Assembly (NCBI RefSeq): GCF_014202075.1
Contig: NZ_JACHFZ010000001.1
Span: 310,001 to 374,000 of the forward strand
Length of the DNA stretch: 64,000 nucleotides
Direction: 5' to 3'
Source: Brevundimonas basaltis
GTDB taxonomy: Bacteria; Pseudomonadota; Alphaproteobacteria; Caulobacterales; Caulobacteraceae
The translations under genes and the position numbers were made by a program. Within the stretch, counting starts at the first letter, position 1, and every line of letters starts with the position of its first letter. The notes beneath the pieces were generated by a model. It had not been told where the DNA came from and did no database searches. It saw only the letters and a list, made by a program, of their open reading frames with translations. Of the stretch, positions 9,858 through 20,980 are shown in pieces.

Positions 9858-10922
9858 ATGGATTTCTGGAGCACTCCTCTCGGTTGGACCCTGATCACGG
9901 CGGGCGGCATCCTGCTGGTCACCGTCGGCATTTTGATCTCGCTCGCCTTCCTGCTGCTGGCCGACCGCAAGATCTGGGCAGGCGTGCAGATGCGGAAGGG
10001 GCCGAACGTCGTGGGCCCGTTCGGTCTGCTGCAGTCGTTCGCCGACTTCTTCAAATTCGTGCTGAAAGAGATCGTCGTGCCGGCGGGCGCCGACAAGGTG
10101 ATCTTCCTGCTGGCTCCGCTGCTGACCTTCATCCTCGCCTTCATCGCCTGGGCGGCGATTCCGTTCGCGCCGGGCTGGGTCATTTCAGACCTGAACGTCG
10201 GCATCCTCTACATCTTCGCGATCTCGAGCCTGGGCGTGTACGGCATCATCATGGGGGGCTGGGCTTCGAACTCGAAGTATCCGTTTCTCGGCTCGCTGCG
10301 CTCGGCGGCGCAGATGGTGTCCTATGAGGTCTCCATCGGCCTGGTCATCATCAATGTGATCCTGCTGGCCGGGACCATGAACCTGACCCAGATCGTCACC
10401 CAGCAAGGCGGCTGGATCTGGAACTGGTTCGCCTTCGGCGGAGGTCTGGCGACCTGGCCGACCATCGTGGTGATGTTCCCGATGGCGATCATCTTCTTCA
10501 TCTCGGCCCTGGCCGAGACCAACCGCCCGCCGTTCGACCTGCCCGAGGCGGAGTCGGAGCTCGTGGCCGGCTACCAGGTCGAATACAGCTCGACGCCGTA
10601 CCTGCTGTTCATGATCGGCGAATACGCCAACATCGTCTTCATGTGCGCCCTGATCAGCCTGCTGTTCTTTGGCGGCTGGCACCCGGGCTTCCCGACCGAC
10701 TTCCTGAACGACTGGCCCGAGTTCGTGGCCAACCTGTTCTACTTCCTCGTCTTCTTTACCAAGATCATCTTCTGGTTCGCCATGATCGCCATGGTGAAGG
10801 CCTTTGTGCCCCGCTACCGCTATGATCAGCTGATGCGGCTGGGTTGGAAGATCTTCCTGCCGACCTCGCTGGTCGCCGTCGTCATCGTCGCCGCCTGGCG
10901 CGTCTTTGCGGTGGGCGCATGA
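9858..10922 (+). CDS. nuoH: NADH-quinone oxidoreductase subunit H
   Basis: Membrane subunit (ND1 type) at the base of the quinone channel. The 354-residue product has about eight hydrophobic helices and the family signatures [17 protein letters not shown] and [19 protein letters not shown], the latter being the acidic loop coupling quinone chemistry to the membrane arm. Its stop overlaps the start of the next lipoprotein gene. Confidence 0.98.
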   Translation: MDFWSTPLGWTLITAGGILLVTVGILISLAFLLLADRKIWAGVQMRKGPNVVGPFGLLQSFADFFKFVLKEIVVPAGADKVIFLLAPLLTFILAFIAWAAIPFAPGWVISDLNVGILYIFAISSLGVYGIIMGGWASNSKYPFLGSLRSAAQMVSYEVSIGLVIINVILLAGTMNLTQIVTQQGGWIWNWFAFGGGLATWPTIVVMFPMAIIFFISALAETNRPPFDLPEAESELVAGYQVEYSSTPYLLFMIGEYANIVFMCALISLLFFGGWHPGFPTDFLNDWPEFVANLFYFLVFFTKIIFWFAMIAMVKAFVPRYRYDQLMRLGWKIFLPTSLVAVVIVAAWRVFAVGA

Positions 10923-11143
10923 GCCGGCTCCTGACCCTGATCGCTCTGGCCGCCGTCGTCTCGACGACCGCCTGCACCCTGCCGACCTACGAGGCCGAGC
11001 CGGTTTCGGTCTATCAGTGGGAACGGCGCCAGCAGGCCGTCGAACGGCAGGAGGCCGAACGCGCCCGCCTGTGCCGCATCACCAAGGACGAGGACCCGCG
11101 CAAGGAAGAGCTGTGCCGCGGCGTCGCCGGAGAGAAAGACTGA
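10919..11143 (+). CDS. Small lipoprotein inside the nuo operon (between nuoH and nuoI)
   Basis: The 74-residue product has a signal peptide with a lipobox-like end (TTAC, Cys19), then a charged, helical mature part rich in Glu, Arg and Gln ([18 protein letters not shown]) that could form a short coiled coil, with two further cysteines (52, 66). ATG overlaps the nuoH stop, and its stop overlaps the nuoI start, so it is cotranslated with complex I. I recognise no family; the short coiled-coil lipoprotein layout suggests a periplasmic anchor or accessory peptide. Confidence 0.8.
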   Translation: MSRLLTLIALAAVVSTTACTLPTYEAEPVSVYQWERRQQAVERQEAERARLCRITKDEDPRKEELCRGVAGEKD

Positions 11144-11634
11144 TGGCTAACCGTCTCATCCAGGCCGCGAAGGGCGCGTTGCTGATCGACGTGATCGGCG
11201 CCGTCGGCCTGTCGCTGAAATACATGATGCGGCCCAAGGCGACCGTGAACTATCCGTTCGAGCGCAACCCGCAGTCGCCGCGCTTTCGGGGCGAGCACGC
11301 GCTGCGCCGCTATCCGAACGGCGAGGAACGTTGCATCGCCTGCAAGCTGTGCGAGGCCATCTGCCCGGCCCAGGCCATCACCATCGAGGCCGAACCGCGC
11401 GCCGACGGCAGCCGCCGCACGACCCGCTACGATATCGACATGGTCAAATGCATCTACTGCGGCCTGTGCCAGGAGGCCTGCCCGGTGGACGCCATCGTCG
11501 AGGGGCCGAACTCGGAATTCACCGTCGAGACCCGCGAAGAGCTGCTCTACGACAAGGAAAAACTGCTTTCGAACGGCGACCGTTGGGAGCGGTTGATCGC
11601 GAAGAATCTGGAACTCGACGCGCCTTACCGCTAA
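11143..11634 (+). CDS. nuoI: NADH-quinone oxidoreductase subunit I
   Basis: Ferredoxin-like peripheral subunit (TYKY type) carrying clusters N6a and N6b. The 163-residue product has two CxxCxxCxxxCP motifs: C64, C67, C70, C74 and C103, C106, C109, C113. An amphipathic N-terminal helix anchors it against the membrane arm. The ATG shares one base with the preceding lipoprotein stop. Length matches alphaproteobacterial NuoI. Confidence 0.98.
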   Translation: MANRLIQAAKGALLIDVIGAVGLSLKYMMRPKATVNYPFERNPQSPRFRGEHALRRYPNGEERCIACKLCEAICPAQAITIEAEPRADGSRRTTRYDIDMVKCIYCGLCQEACPVDAIVEGPNSEFTVETREELLYDKEKLLSNGDRWERLIAKNLELDAPYR

Positions 11635-11656
11635 GGCGCAACCGCTGAACGGGGAG

Positions 11657-11678
11657 GGCGATTCCGCGCGGGATCGCC
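11657..11678 (+). other. Intercistronic hairpin between nuoI and nuoJ
   Basis: GGCGATTCC and GGGATCGCC form a nine-pair stem (one T-G wobble) around the four-base loop GCGC. It lies in the 74-base nuoI-nuoJ gap, the largest in an operon otherwise joined by overlaps. No T tract follows, so an mRNA stability or processing element is more likely than a terminator. Confidence 0.55.
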
Positions 11679-11708
11679 GCCCATAACCGAAAGGGGCGCA
11701 GGCCTCAG

Positions 11709-12335
11709 ATGTTGACCGGAATAGCCTTCTATCTGCTCGCGGCGGTGGCCGTGGTCGGCGGCCTGATGGTCGTCACCGCGAAGAACCCCGTGCACAGCGT
11801 GCTGTGGCTGATCCTGACCTTCTTCTCGTCGGCGGGGCTGTTCGTGCTGCTCGGCGCGGAGTTTCTCGCGATGCTGCTGGTCGTGGTCTACGTCGGCGCC
11901 GTCGCGGTGCTGTTCCTGTTCGTGGTCATGATGCTGGACGTCGACTTCGTGCGCCTGCGCGAGGGCTACGCCCGCTACCTGCCGCTGGCGGCCATTGTCG
12001 CCGGCATCCTGCTGGCCGAGATGATCATGATCTCGCTGGTGGTGGTGCAGGGCGGGGCGGCCGCCAACGCCGTGACCCCGGCGGTCGCCACCACCGACAT
12101 GACCAACGTCGAGGCCATCGGCCGGGTGCTCTACACCGACTATGTCTACATCTTCCAGGCGGCGGGGATCGTACTGCTGATCGCCATGATCGGCGCCATC
12201 GTCCTGACCCTGCGCCACAAGCCCAACGTCAAGCGCCAGAAGGCCCACGACCAGGTCAACCGCGACCGCAAGACCGCCGTCGAGGTCAAGGGCGCGACGA
12301 CTGGCGCGGGCGTCTCCGCCGAGGATCTGATCTGA
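11709..12335 (+). CDS. nuoJ: NADH-quinone oxidoreductase subunit J
   Basis: Membrane-arm subunit (ND6 type) next to the quinone site. The 208-residue product has five hydrophobic segments and the signatures [21 protein letters not shown] in its first half and [18 protein letters not shown]. The C-terminal 40 residues are hydrophilic and end close to the nuoK ATG, which overlaps its stop. Confidence 0.97.
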   Translation: MLTGIAFYLLAAVAVVGGLMVVTAKNPVHSVLWLILTFFSSAGLFVLLGAEFLAMLLVVVYVGAVAVLFLFVVMMLDVDFVRLREGYARYLPLAAIVAGILLAEMIMISLVVVQGGAAANAVTPAVATTDMTNVEAIGRVLYTDYVYIFQAAGIVLLIAMIGAIVLTLRHKPNVKRQKAHDQVNRDRKTAVEVKGATTGAGVSAEDLI

Positions 12336-12643
12336 TGGAAGTCACGCTGCAGCACTATCTGGCGGTCGGCGCCATCCTGTTCACTATCGGCGTTTTCGGC
12401 ATCTTCGTGAACCGCAAGAACGTCATCATCATCCTGATGTCGATCGAGATGATCCTGCTGGCGGTGAACATCAATTTCGTCGCCTTCTCGGCCTATCTGA
12501 ACGACGTCTCCGGGCAGATCATGGCCATGTTCGTCCTGACCGTGGCCGCCGCCGAGGCCGCCGTCGGCCTGGCCATTCTGGTGACCTTCTTCCGTAATCG
12601 CGGCGACATCGCCGTCGACGACGCCAGCGTGATGAAGGGCTGA
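12335..12643 (+). CDS. nuoK: NADH-quinone oxidoreductase subunit K
   Basis: Small membrane-arm subunit (ND4L type) taking part in proton translocation. The 102-residue product has three transmembrane helices, with the conserved acidic residue in [11 protein letters not shown] (helix 2) and a second one in [11 protein letters not shown] (helix 3). The ATG overlaps the nuoJ stop. Confidence 0.97.
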   Translation: MEVTLQHYLAVGAILFTIGVFGIFVNRKNVIIILMSIEMILLAVNINFVAFSAYLNDVSGQIMAMFVLTVAAAEAAVGLAILVTFFRNRGDIAVDDASVMKG

Positions 12644-12645
12644 TC

Positions 12646-14736
12646 GTGGACCTCGAGCTTCTCGTCACCCTCGGCGTCTTCGCCCCGCTGCTCGGCGCCG
12701 CCATCGTCGGCCTGTCCGGCCGCCGGCTCGGCGACCTGCTGTCGAAGTCGATCACCACCGGCCTGCTGTTCTTCTCCTGCGCCGTCGCCTGGATCGTGTT
12801 CAGCCAGTGGACCTGGGGCCATCTGGAGCCGTTCACGGTGCAGATCGCACCGTTCATCCACGTCGGCGACTTCCAGTCGAACTGGTCGATCCGCATCGAC
12901 GCCCTGTCGGCGGTGATGCTGGTCGTGGTCACGACGGTGTCGTCGCTGGTCCACCTCTACAGCTGGGGCTACATGGCCGAGGACCCGGACAAGCCGCGGT
13001 TCTTCGCCTATCTGTCGCTGTTTACCTTTGCCATGCTGGCGCTGGTCACCGCCGCCGACTTCATGCAGCTGTTCTTCGGCTGGGAAGGGGTGGGGCTGGC
13101 GTCCTATCTGCTGATCGGCTTCTGGTACAAGAAGGCCACCGCCTCGGCGGCCGCGATCAAGGCGTTCGTGGTCAACCGGGTGGGCGACTTCGGTTTCGCG
13201 CTGGGCATCTTCACCGTGTTCTGGATGTTCGGCACCATTGAGTTCGCCGAGCTGTTCCCGATGATCGCCGCGCGCGAGGGCACGGGCTGGGAGTTCCTGG
13301 GCCATACCTGGTCGGCGCTCGACCTGGCCGGCGTGCTGCTGTTCATCGGCGCCATGGGCAAGTCGGCCCAGTTCTTCCTGCACACCTGGCTGCCCGACGC
13401 CATGGAGGGCCCGACGCCGGTGTCGGCCCTGATCCACGCCGCGACCATGGTCACAGCCGGCGTGTACATGGTCTGCCTGCTGTCGCCGATCTACGAGTAT
13501 GCGCCGTACGCCAGCCAGATCATCGCCCTGACCGGCGCGGTGACGGCCCTGTTCGCCGCCACCGTTGGCCTGGCCCAGAACGACATCAAACGAGTCATCG
13601 CCTATTCGACCTGTTCGCAGCTCGGCTACATGTTCTTCGCCGCCGGCGTGGGCGCCTATGAGGCGGCCATGTTCCACTTGTTCACCCACGCCTTCTTCAA
13701 GGCCCTGCTGTTCCTCGGCGCCGGCTCGGTGATCCACGGCATGCATCACGAGCAGGACATGCGGAAGATGGGGGGTCTGTGGAAACTGCTGCCCATCACC
13801 TATGCGGTGATGATGATCGGCACCATCGCCATCACCGGCCTGGGCATTCCCGGGATCGGCGGCCTGGCCGGCTTCTATTCGAAGGACATCGTCATCGAGA
13901 GCGCCTTCGCGGCGGCCGCGAGCAACCACTCGCCGATGGGCCTGTTCGCCTTCCTCGTCGGCATCCTCGCCGCCGGCCTGACGGCCTACTATTCGTGGCG
14001 GCTGATCTTCATGACCTTCCACAACAAGCCGGTGTGGAAGGAAGAGGGCGCGCACCATGCGGACGACCACGCCACCGACGCTCAACTGGAGACCCACTCC
14101 GAGCCGCTGGCGGACGATGGAGACCGCGGCGCGCATGCGCATGACGATCATCACCATCATGGCCCATTGAAGCCGCACGAGAGTCCCTGGGTCATGCTCG
14201 TGCCGCTGCTGCTGCTGTCGATCGGCGCGATCGCGGCGGGCTTCCTGTTCGAGCCGTTCTTCACCGGACACCATGAGAACGAGTTTTGGCGCGGGGCCAT
14301 CTTCACCGGCGCGGCCAATCACGTCCTGCACGAGGCGCACGCGGTTCCGACCTGGGTGAAGTGGTCTCCGCTGGTCCTGACCCTGATCGGCACCTTCGCC
14401 GCCTTCTGGCTCTATGTCCTGAAGGAAGGCATGGCCCGTCGCATGGCCGACCGCGGCGGCGTGATCCACGCCTTCCTCTACAACAAATGGTATTTTGACG
14501 AGCTGTATGACGTGGTCTTCGTGCGCGGCGCCAAGGCCGTCGGCGACCTGTTCTGGAAGGTCGGCGACGTGAAGATCATCGACGGGCTCGGCCCCAACGG
14601 CGCGGCCTGGGCGGCGCTGAAATCCGCCGCCAGACTAGGCAAACTCCAGTCCGGCTATGTCTACCACTATGCGTTCGTGATGCTGCTCGGCGTGGCCGCC
14701 TTCCTCGCCTTCGCCATCTATGCGTGGGGAGCCTGA
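12646..14736 (+). CDS. nuoL: NADH-quinone oxidoreductase subunit L
   Basis: Distal antiporter-like proton-pumping subunit (ND5 type). The 696-residue product starts with GTG two bases after the nuoK stop. It has the antiporter core with [15 protein letters not shown] and [21 protein letters not shown], and the long C-terminal lateral helix. Residues about 470-507 form a hydrophilic, histidine- and aspartate-rich loop (including [10 protein letters not shown]) between two membrane segments, longer and more His-rich than in enterobacterial NuoL. Confidence 0.97.
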   Translation: MDLELLVTLGVFAPLLGAAIVGLSGRRLGDLLSKSITTGLLFFSCAVAWIVFSQWTWGHLEPFTVQIAPFIHVGDFQSNWSIRIDALSAVMLVVVTTVSSLVHLYSWGYMAEDPDKPRFFAYLSLFTFAMLALVTAADFMQLFFGWEGVGLASYLLIGFWYKKATASAAAIKAFVVNRVGDFGFALGIFTVFWMFGTIEFAELFPMIAAREGTGWEFLGHTWSALDLAGVLLFIGAMGKSAQFFLHTWLPDAMEGPTPVSALIHAATMVTAGVYMVCLLSPIYEYAPYASQIIALTGAVTALFAATVGLAQNDIKRVIAYSTCSQLGYMFFAAGVGAYEAAMFHLFTHAFFKALLFLGAGSVIHGMHHEQDMRKMGGLWKLLPITYAVMMIGTIAITGLGIPGIGGLAGFYSKDIVIESAFAAAASNHSPMGLFAFLVGILAAGLTAYYSWRLIFMTFHNKPVWKEEGAHHADDHATDAQLETHSEPLADDGDRGAHAHDDHHHHGPLKPHESPWVMLVPLLLLSIGAIAAGFLFEPFFTGHHENEFWRGAIFTGAANHVLHEAHAVPTWVKWSPLVLTLIGTFAAFWLYVLKEGMARRMADRGGVIHAFLYNKWYFDELYDVVFVRGAKAVGDLFWKVGDVKIIDGLGPNGAAWAALKSAARLGKLQSGYVYHYAFVMLLGVAAFLAFAIYAWGA

Positions 14737-14738
14737 TC

Positions 14739-16226
14739 TTGCCCCAGATCCCCTTCATCCTGAGCGTCGTCACCTTCCTCCCGCTGGTCGGCGCGGGCCT
14801 GATCCTGCTCGCCCGCCTGATGGGCAGGGGCGACGCCGCCGGCGCGGCCCGCTGGATCGCATTGGTCACGACGCTCGCGACGCTCGCCGTTTCGGCGGTC
14901 CTGGTGGCCGGCTTCGACGTCTCGAGCGCGGCCTATCAGTTCGTGGAGCGCTACGCCTGGTTCACGGGCGCGGAATACCACATGGGCGTCGACGGGATTT
15001 CGATCCTGTTCGTGCTGCTGACCGCCTTCCTGATGCCGATCTGCATCATCGCCAGCTGGACGACGATCAGGGAGCGGGTGGTCGACTACATGATCGCCTT
15101 CCTGGTGCTGGAGACGCTGGTCATCGGCGTGTTCACCGCGCTGGACCTGTTCCTGTTCTACATCTTCTTCGAAGGCACCCTGGTGCCGATGTTCATCATC
15201 ATCGGAGTGTGGGGCGGGGCGAACCGCATCTATGCGGCCTACAAATTCTTCCTCTACACCCTGCTGGGCTCCGTCCTGATGCTGCTGGCCATGCTGTGGA
15301 TGGCGGCTGAGGCCGGCACGACCAGCATTCCGGCGCTGAAGGCGTTCGACTTCCCGGCCTACGCCCAGCCCATGCTCTGGCTGGCCTTCTTCGCCTCGTT
15401 CGCGGTCAAGATGCCGATGTGGCCGGTTCACACCTGGTTGCCCGACGCCCACGTTCAGGCCCCGACGGCGGGATCGGTCATCCTGGCCGGCATCCTGCTG
15501 AAGCTCGGCGGCTACGGCTTCCTGCTGTTTAACCTGCCGATGTTCCCGCTGGCGTCGGAGATGTTCGCGCCGCTGGTCTTCGCGCTGTCGGCCATCGCCA
15601 TCGTCTACACTTCGCTGGTCGCGTTCCGGCAGACCGACATGAAGAAGCTGATCGCCTATTCGTCGGTGGCGCACATGGGCTTCGTGACCATGGGCATCTT
15701 CGCCGGCAATGATCAGGGCGTGCAGGGCGCGGTGTTCCAGATGCTGAGCCACGGCCTGATTTCGGGCGCGCTCTTCCTCTGCGTCGGCGTGGTCTACGAC
15801 CGCATGCACACCCGCGAGATCGCCCTGTACGGCGGGCTGACGGCGCGGATGCCGTGGTTCGCGGCCATCTTCATGCTGTTCACCATGGCCAACGTCGGCC
15901 TGCCCGGCACCTCGGGCTTTATCGGCGAGATCCTGACCATGACCGGCGTCTACCAGGTGTCGACGTGGACGGCGCTGTTCGCGGCCTCGGGGGTGATCTT
16001 CTCGGCGGTCTACGCCCTGACCCTGTACCGCAACGTCATGTTCGGCGAGATCACCAACCCGGCGATGAAGACCATCACCGACGTCGACAGGCGCGAACTG
16101 CTGATCTTCGCCCCGCTGATCCTCGGCACGATCTGGCTCGGCGTGCAGCCCGGCCTCGTGCTCGACTACACCGCCGCCTCGGTCGAGGCCCTGACCTCCG
16201 CCTATCAACTTGCGATCGGCGGGTGA
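14739..16226 (+). CDS. nuoM: NADH-quinone oxidoreductase subunit M
   Basis: Antiporter-like proton-pumping subunit (ND4 type) of the membrane arm. The product is about 495 residues, with [20 protein letters not shown] and about 14 hydrophobic segments. I place the start at the TTG at 14739, three bases after nuoL stops, because GGGGAG sits seven bases before it. The GTG at 14724, inside nuoL, would add five residues but has no such site. The choice of start is the only doubt. Confidence 0.95.
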   Translation: MPQIPFILSVVTFLPLVGAGLILLARLMGRGDAAGAARWIALVTTLATLAVSAVLVAGFDVSSAAYQFVERYAWFTGAEYHMGVDGISILFVLLTAFLMPICIIASWTTIRERVVDYMIAFLVLETLVIGVFTALDLFLFYIFFEGTLVPMFIIIGVWGGANRIYAAYKFFLYTLLGSVLMLLAMLWMAAEAGTTSIPALKAFDFPAYAQPMLWLAFFASFAVKMPMWPVHTWLPDAHVQAPTAGSVILAGILLKLGGYGFLLFNLPMFPLASEMFAPLVFALSAIAIVYTSLVAFRQTDMKKLIAYSSVAHMGFVTMGIFAGNDQGVQGAVFQMLSHGLISGALFLCVGVVYDRMHTREIALYGGLTARMPWFAAIFMLFTMANVGLPGTSGFIGEILTMTGVYQVSTWTALFAASGVIFSAVYALTLYRNVMFGEITNPAMKTITDVDRRELLIFAPLILGTIWLGVQPGLVLDYTAASVEALTSAYQLAIGG

Positions 16227-16230
16227 GACG

Positions 16231-17679
16231 ATGATGCCTGATCTGATTTCCGCTCTTCAGCTTTCCGCTTCCGAAGCCACGCTGGCGGTTGGCGGCCTCG
16301 TGCTGCTGATGCTCGGCGCCTTCGCCGGCGAGAAGAGCGCGCGGTTCGTTTCCGTGCTTTCGATCCTGCTCCTGCTCGCCGCTACGGCGCTAGCGGTGAC
16401 CGGCCCGCTCGGCCAGGCCTTCAACGGCGCCTATGTGGCCGATCCGCTGGCCGTCTACGGCAAGGCGCTGATCTTCCTGTCCAGCGCCGTGGCCATCGTG
16501 CTCGGCGACGGATGGATGAAGCGCACGCGCATCGCCCGCTTCGAATTCCCGGTGCTGATCGTGCTGGCTTCCGCCGGCATGGGGATGATGGCCTCGTCGG
16601 GCGATCTGATCTCGCTCTACGTCGGCATCGAACTGCATTCGCTGGCCCTGTATGTGCTGGCCGCCTTCCACCGCGACGACCTGAAGGCGTCCGAGGCCGG
16701 CCTGAAATATTTCGTGCTCGGCGCCCTCTCGTCCGGCCTGCTGCTCTACGGCGCCAGCCTGATCTACGGCTTCACCGGCTCGATGCGGTTCGACGAGATC
16801 GCCGCCTACGCCGCGACCAATGCCTCGCCGGGCCTGATCTTCGGTCTGGTGTTCCTGATCTGCGGCCTGGCCTTCAAGGTGTCGGCCGCGCCGTTCCACA
16901 TGTGGACGCCCGATGTCTACGAGGGCGCGCCGACCCCCGTCGTGGCCCTGTTCGCCACCGCGCCCAAGGTCGCCGCCATGGTGTTGATCGCCCGCACGCT
17001 GGAGGGGGCCTTTGCCGGTTCCCACGACCAGTGGGCCCAGGTGCTGATCCTGATCTCGCTGATCTCCTTCGCCGTCGGCGCCTTCGGCGGACTGGTGCAG
17101 AAGGACCTGCAGCGGCTGCTAGCCTATTCGTCGATCGCCAACATCGGCTATGCCCTGCTTGGCATCGCCGTCGGCACGACCCTGGGCGTGCAGGCCATGC
17201 TTCTGTTCATGACCCTGTACGTGATCGATCAGTTCGGCTTCTTCGCTCTGATCCTGTCGCTGAGCCGCAATGGACGTCCGATCCGCCGCATTGAGGACTT
17301 CGCCGGCCTGCGCAAGGACCGACCGGTGATGGCGCTGGTTTTGACCGTGCTGTCGCTGTCGGTGCTGGGGATGCCGCCGCTGGCCGGCTTCTGGGGCAAG
17401 TGGGCCGTGTTCGGCGCCGCCGCGGAGGCGGGGTACTGGATGGTCGGCGCCGCCGGCCTGGTAGCCTCTGTCGTGGCCGGCTTCTACTATTTGCGCATCA
17501 TCAAGCTGATGTGGTTCGATCCGGCGCCGGAAGGCGTCGAGGCCATCGACCGTTCGCCGATCGAGGCGAAGACCATCGCCATCGCCGCGGCCCTGTTCTC
17601 CTTCCCGCTGGTGATGGTCGCCCTGACCTGGCTGGAGCCCCTGACGCGGGCGGCGGCCGTCGGCTACGGGGCGGGCTGA
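16231..17679 (+). CDS. nuoN: NADH-quinone oxidoreductase subunit N
   Basis: Antiporter-like proton-pumping subunit (ND2 type) and last subunit gene of the operon. The 482-residue product has GLAFKVSAAPFHMWTPDVYE and GAPTPVVALFATAPKVAA. ATG at 16231 is followed directly by a second ATG, either being possible. birA begins two bases after its stop, so the transcript may continue beyond complex I. Confidence 0.96.
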   Translation: MMPDLISALQLSASEATLAVGGLVLLMLGAFAGEKSARFVSVLSILLLLAATALAVTGPLGQAFNGAYVADPLAVYGKALIFLSSAVAIVLGDGWMKRTRIARFEFPVLIVLASAGMGMMASSGDLISLYVGIELHSLALYVLAAFHRDDLKASEAGLKYFVLGALSSGLLLYGASLIYGFTGSMRFDEIAAYAATNASPGLIFGLVFLICGLAFKVSAAPFHMWTPDVYEGAPTPVVALFATAPKVAAMVLIARTLEGAFAGSHDQWAQVLILISLISFAVGAFGGLVQKDLQRLLAYSSIANIGYALLGIAVGTTLGVQAMLLFMTLYVIDQFGFFALILSLSRNGRPIRRIEDFAGLRKDRPVMALVLTVLSLSVLGMPPLAGFWGKWAVFGAAAEAGYWMVGAAGLVASVVAGFYYLRIIKLMWFDPAPEGVEAIDRSPIEAKTIAIAAALFSFPLVMVALTWLEPLTRAAAVGYGAG

Positions 17680-17681
17680 CG

Positions 17682-18434
17682 GTGGCTTCGGCCGCGCCTG
17701 TCCTGCTGCTCGAACAGACCGACTCCACCAACGCGGAGGCCCGCCGTCGGGCCGAGGCCGGCGAGACCGGTCCGCTGTGGATCACCGCGCGCCGACAAAC
17801 CGCGGGCCGGGGCCGCCGGGGGCGATCGTGGGCGAGCGACAGCGGCAACCTGTTCGGGACCCTGCTGCTGACGACGCGGAAGGCGCCGGCCGAGGCCGCC
17901 CAGATCACCTTCATCGCGGCGCTGTCCGTCGCCGACCTGCTGGACGCCTATGCCCCGCCGTCGCTGGTGACGATCAAATGGCCCAATGACGTCATGCTAG
18001 CGGGAGACAAGGCCTCCGGCGTGCTGGTCGAGTCCGGCTCCCATCCAGCTGGCGGGCTGTGGCTGGCGGTCGGGATCGGCGTCAATCTGGCCAGCGCGCC
18101 GACCGGAACGGAGCGGCCGGCGACCTGTCTGGCCCAGCACCTGAGGGGTGATGTCGGGGCGCCGCCGTCCGTCGAAACCGCCGGCGCCAGGCTGGCTCAG
18201 GCCTTCGCGGTCTGGCTCGAGCGGTGGCGGACGCTGGGCTTCGAGCCTATCCTTGACGCCTGGACGGCCCGCACCACTGGTCTGAAGGGGCCAGCGACGG
18301 CCCGCCTCGGACATGAGACGGTCGAGGGCCGGGCCGAGGGCGTTGCGCCGGACGGGGCCCTCAGGCTTCGGCTGGCCGACGGCACGCTACGGCTGATTTC
18401 GGCCGGCGACGTATTCTTCGGGGAGCCCGCCTGA
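17682..18434 (+). CDS. birA: Biotin--[acetyl-CoA-carboxylase] ligase
   Basis: Attaches biotin to the biotin carboxyl carrier protein of acetyl-CoA carboxylase, using biotinyl-AMP. The 250-residue product has [10 protein letters not shown], the adenylate-binding GRGRRGRSW and IKWPNDVML, plus a C-terminal SH3-like domain. There is no N-terminal helix-turn-helix, so it is a monofunctional ligase and not a repressor. The GTG at 17682 is the only start that fits after nuoN, and the stop overlaps the coaX start. Confidence 0.95.
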   Translation: MASAAPVLLLEQTDSTNAEARRRAEAGETGPLWITARRQTAGRGRRGRSWASDSGNLFGTLLLTTRKAPAEAAQITFIAALSVADLLDAYAPPSLVTIKWPNDVMLAGDKASGVLVESGSHPAGGLWLAVGIGVNLASAPTGTERPATCLAQHLRGDVGAPPSVETAGARLAQAFAVWLERWRTLGFEPILDAWTARTTGLKGPATARLGHETVEGRAEGVAPDGALRLRLADGTLRLISAGDVFFGEPA

Positions 18435-19213
18435 TGCTTCTGGCCATCGAGCAAGGGAACACCAATACGCTGTTCGCGGTCCACGACGGCACGGACTGGG
18501 TGGCCCAGTGGCGGACAGCCACCGAGAGCACTCGCACGGCCGATGAATACGCGGTCTGGCTGAGCCAGCTGCTGACCATGCGCGGCCTCGATATCCGCCA
18601 GCTGGACGGCTGCATCATCTCCAGCGTCGTGCCGCAGTCGATCTTCAACCTGCGCAACCTGTCCCGCCGCTATCTGAACGTCGAGCCGCTGGTCATCGGC
18701 GACAATGTCGATCTGGGCATCGGGGTGCGGATCCTGAAGCCGAGCGAGGCGGGCGCGGACCGGCTGGTCAACGCCATCGGCGCGCATCTGGCCTATCCCG
18801 GCGATCTGGTCATCATCGACAGCGGCACCGCCACCACCTTCGACGTGGTCGCGGCTGACGGCGCCTTCGAGGGCGGGGTCATCGCGCCGGGCATCAATCT
18901 GAGCCTGCAGGCCCTGCACGAGGCGGCGGCGATGCTGCCCCGCATCGCCATCCAGCGGCCCGAGCGGGTGATCGGCAAGGACACCGTATCCAACATGCAA
19001 TCCGGCGTCTTCTGGGGCTATGTCGCCCTGATCGAAGGCCTGGTGGCGCGCATCAAGGCGGAGTGGGGCAATCCCATGACCGTCATCGGAACCGGCGGGG
19101 TCGCCTCGCTGTTCGAAGGCGCGACCGATTCCATCGACCGGTTCGATCCGGACCTGACTATCCGCGGCCTGCTCGAAATCTGGCGGCGGAACACCCACAT
19201 CAAGGACGTATGA
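18434..19213 (+). CDS. coaX: Type III pantothenate kinase
   Basis: Phosphorylates pantothenate, the first step of coenzyme A synthesis. The 259-residue product is an ASKHA-fold protein with QGNTNTLF at the N-terminus, [11 protein letters not shown], and [14 protein letters not shown]. The usual acidic residue before GNTNT is Glu6 here rather than the more common Asp. ATG overlaps the birA stop and the stop overlaps rnj, so the three are cotranslated. birA-coaX-rnj is a common order in alphaproteobacteria. Confidence 0.96.
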   Translation: MLLAIEQGNTNTLFAVHDGTDWVAQWRTATESTRTADEYAVWLSQLLTMRGLDIRQLDGCIISSVVPQSIFNLRNLSRRYLNVEPLVIGDNVDLGIGVRILKPSEAGADRLVNAIGAHLAYPGDLVIIDSGTATTFDVVAADGAFEGGVIAPGINLSLQALHEAAAMLPRIAIQRPERVIGKDTVSNMQSGVFWGYVALIEGLVARIKAEWGNPMTVIGTGGVASLFEGATDSIDRFDPDLTIRGLLEIWRRNTHIKDV

Positions 19214-20883
19214 AAAAGAAAACCAGCGACGAATTCGTCTTCCTGCCGCTCGGCGGGTCGGGCGAAATCGGAATGAACCTGAATCTGTACGGCTACGGTC
19301 CCGAGGCGAACCGCGAGTGGATCGTCGTCGACGTGGGCGTGACCTTTGGCGACCTGTCGACGCCCGGCGTGGATGTCATTGTGCCCGATCCCGCCTTCCT
19401 TGAGGGCGAAACCATTCGCGGCATCGTGCTGACCCACGCCCACGAAGACCATATCGGCGCGCTCGGCTGGCTGTGGTCGCGTATGAAGGCCCCGCTGTAC
19501 GCCACGCCGTTCACCGTCTTTCTGATCCGCGAGAAGCTGCGTGAGGCAGGCATCCTCGATCAGGTCGAGATCAACGAGATTCCGCTGGGCGGCTCCATCG
19601 ATCTCGGGCCGTTCACGGTCGACTTCATCACCATGACCCATTCGATCGCCGAGCCGAACGGTCTGGCTATCCGGACGCCGCTGGGGACGGTCCTGCACAC
19701 CGGCGACTGGAAGATCGACGACGAGCCGATCGTCGGCGCGGTCACCGATTCACGCGCCATCAGCCGCCTCGGCGACGAGGGCGTGCTGGCCATGGTGTGC
19801 GATTCCACCAACGTCTTCGTCGAGGGCGTGGCGGGGTCGGAGGGCGGCGTGCGCGACGCCCTGACCGAGCTGATCGGTTCGTTGAAGGGCCGCATCGCCG
19901 TCGGCTGTTTCGCCTCGAACGTTGCCCGCATGGACAGCGTCATCCGCGCGGCCGAGGCCTCGGGGCGGCGGGTCTCGCTGGCGGGGCGGTCGATGCACCG
20001 CATCACCGCCGCCGCCAAGTCGGTCGGCATGATGCAGGACATCAAGCCCTTCCTGTCGGAGCAGGAGGCGCGCGTCTGGCCGGCCGACGAGATCCTCTAT
20101 CTGTGCACCGGCAGCCAGGGCGAGGCGAGGGCGGCCCTGTCGCGCGTGGCCGAGGGCACCCATCCCTACATCAAGCTGAGCCGGGGCGATCACTGCATCT
20201 TTTCGTCGCGGGTCATCCCGGGCAACGAGCTGTCGATCGGCCGCCTGCAGGACAAGCTGACCGACCGCGGGGTGCGCATCTACACCGAGAAGGATCACCC
20301 CGGCATCCACGTCTCGGGCCACCCCTGCCGCGAGGAGTTGCGCCAGATGTACGCCTGGGCGCGGCCGAAGATCGCCGTCCCGACCCACGGCATGCGCCGC
20401 CATCTGGCTGAACACGCCAATCTGGCCAAGGATATCGGCGTGCCGGAGACGGTCACGCCCCGCAACGGCGACATGGTGCGACTCGCTCCCGGACCCGCCG
20501 CCATCATCGACGAGGTTCCCAGCGGCCGTCTGTACGTCGACGGCGGCCGTCTGGTGACTGAACAGGGCGAGGCGCTGCACGAGCGTCGCCACGCCTCGAC
20601 CAACGGCGTGCTGATCGTCAGCTTCGCGATGGACCGGCGCGGCAAGATCGTCAGCGATATCGACGTGCGCGCCATCGGTCTCCCGGGCGACGCGGAATCG
20701 CCCCTCGGCGACGCGCTGGACGACCTGGCCGAACGGGCCGAGGCGGCGGTCACCAAGCTGAAGGGCGCGGCGCTGGACGATGAACTGGTCATCGAGCAGG
20801 CCGTCTCGCGGGCTTTAAAGAAGGCGAGCCAGCAAATCTGGGACCGCCGACCGATTGTCGAGACCATCGTTCTGAGGCTCTGA
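19210..20883 (+). CDS. rnj: Ribonuclease J
   Basis: Metallo-beta-lactamase/beta-CASP nuclease with 5'-3' exo- and endonuclease activity in RNA turnover and rRNA maturation. The 557-residue product carries the metal motif [13 protein letters not shown] (H76, H78, D80, H81), a beta-CASP region with [12 protein letters not shown], and [10 protein letters not shown]. It begins with a Lys-rich start (MKKK) overlapping the coaX stop. Confidence 0.96.
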   Translation: MKKKTSDEFVFLPLGGSGEIGMNLNLYGYGPEANREWIVVDVGVTFGDLSTPGVDVIVPDPAFLEGETIRGIVLTHAHEDHIGALGWLWSRMKAPLYATPFTVFLIREKLREAGILDQVEINEIPLGGSIDLGPFTVDFITMTHSIAEPNGLAIRTPLGTVLHTGDWKIDDEPIVGAVTDSRAISRLGDEGVLAMVCDSTNVFVEGVAGSEGGVRDALTELIGSLKGRIAVGCFASNVARMDSVIRAAEASGRRVSLAGRSMHRITAAAKSVGMMQDIKPFLSEQEARVWPADEILYLCTGSQGEARAALSRVAEGTHPYIKLSRGDHCIFSSRVIPGNELSIGRLQDKLTDRGVRIYTEKDHPGIHVSGHPCREELRQMYAWARPKIAVPTHGMRRHLAEHANLAKDIGVPETVTPRNGDMVRLAPGPAAIIDEVPSGRLYVDGGRLVTEQGEALHERRHASTNGVLIVSFAMDRRGKIVSDIDVRAIGLPGDAESPLGDALDDLAERAEAAVTKLKGAALDDELVIEQAVSRALKKASQQIWDRRPIVETIVLRL

Positions 20884-20921
20884 TCGTCGGGCCGGCTCGC
20901 TTTCTGGCGTGTCACAGGCCT

Positions 20922-20949
20922 TTGAACGGGGCGGGGGGCTGCCTATAAG
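20922..20949 (+). promoter_or_regulatory. Candidate promoter of the pyrH operon
   Basis: TTGAAC and TATAAG are separated by 16 bases in the 97-base gap before pyrH, predicting a leader of about 25 bases. The -35 matches that of the candidate nuo promoter. Confidence 0.45.
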
Positions 20950-20980
20950 AAGCCGAATCCCGCCTGCCCAAGGACCCGCC

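Noticed and set aside
12493..14469. 658-codon minus-strand frame opposite nuoK-nuoL
   Set aside because: Antisense to a clear nuoL with all family motifs; His/Gln/Arg-rich repetitive translation, no start signal.
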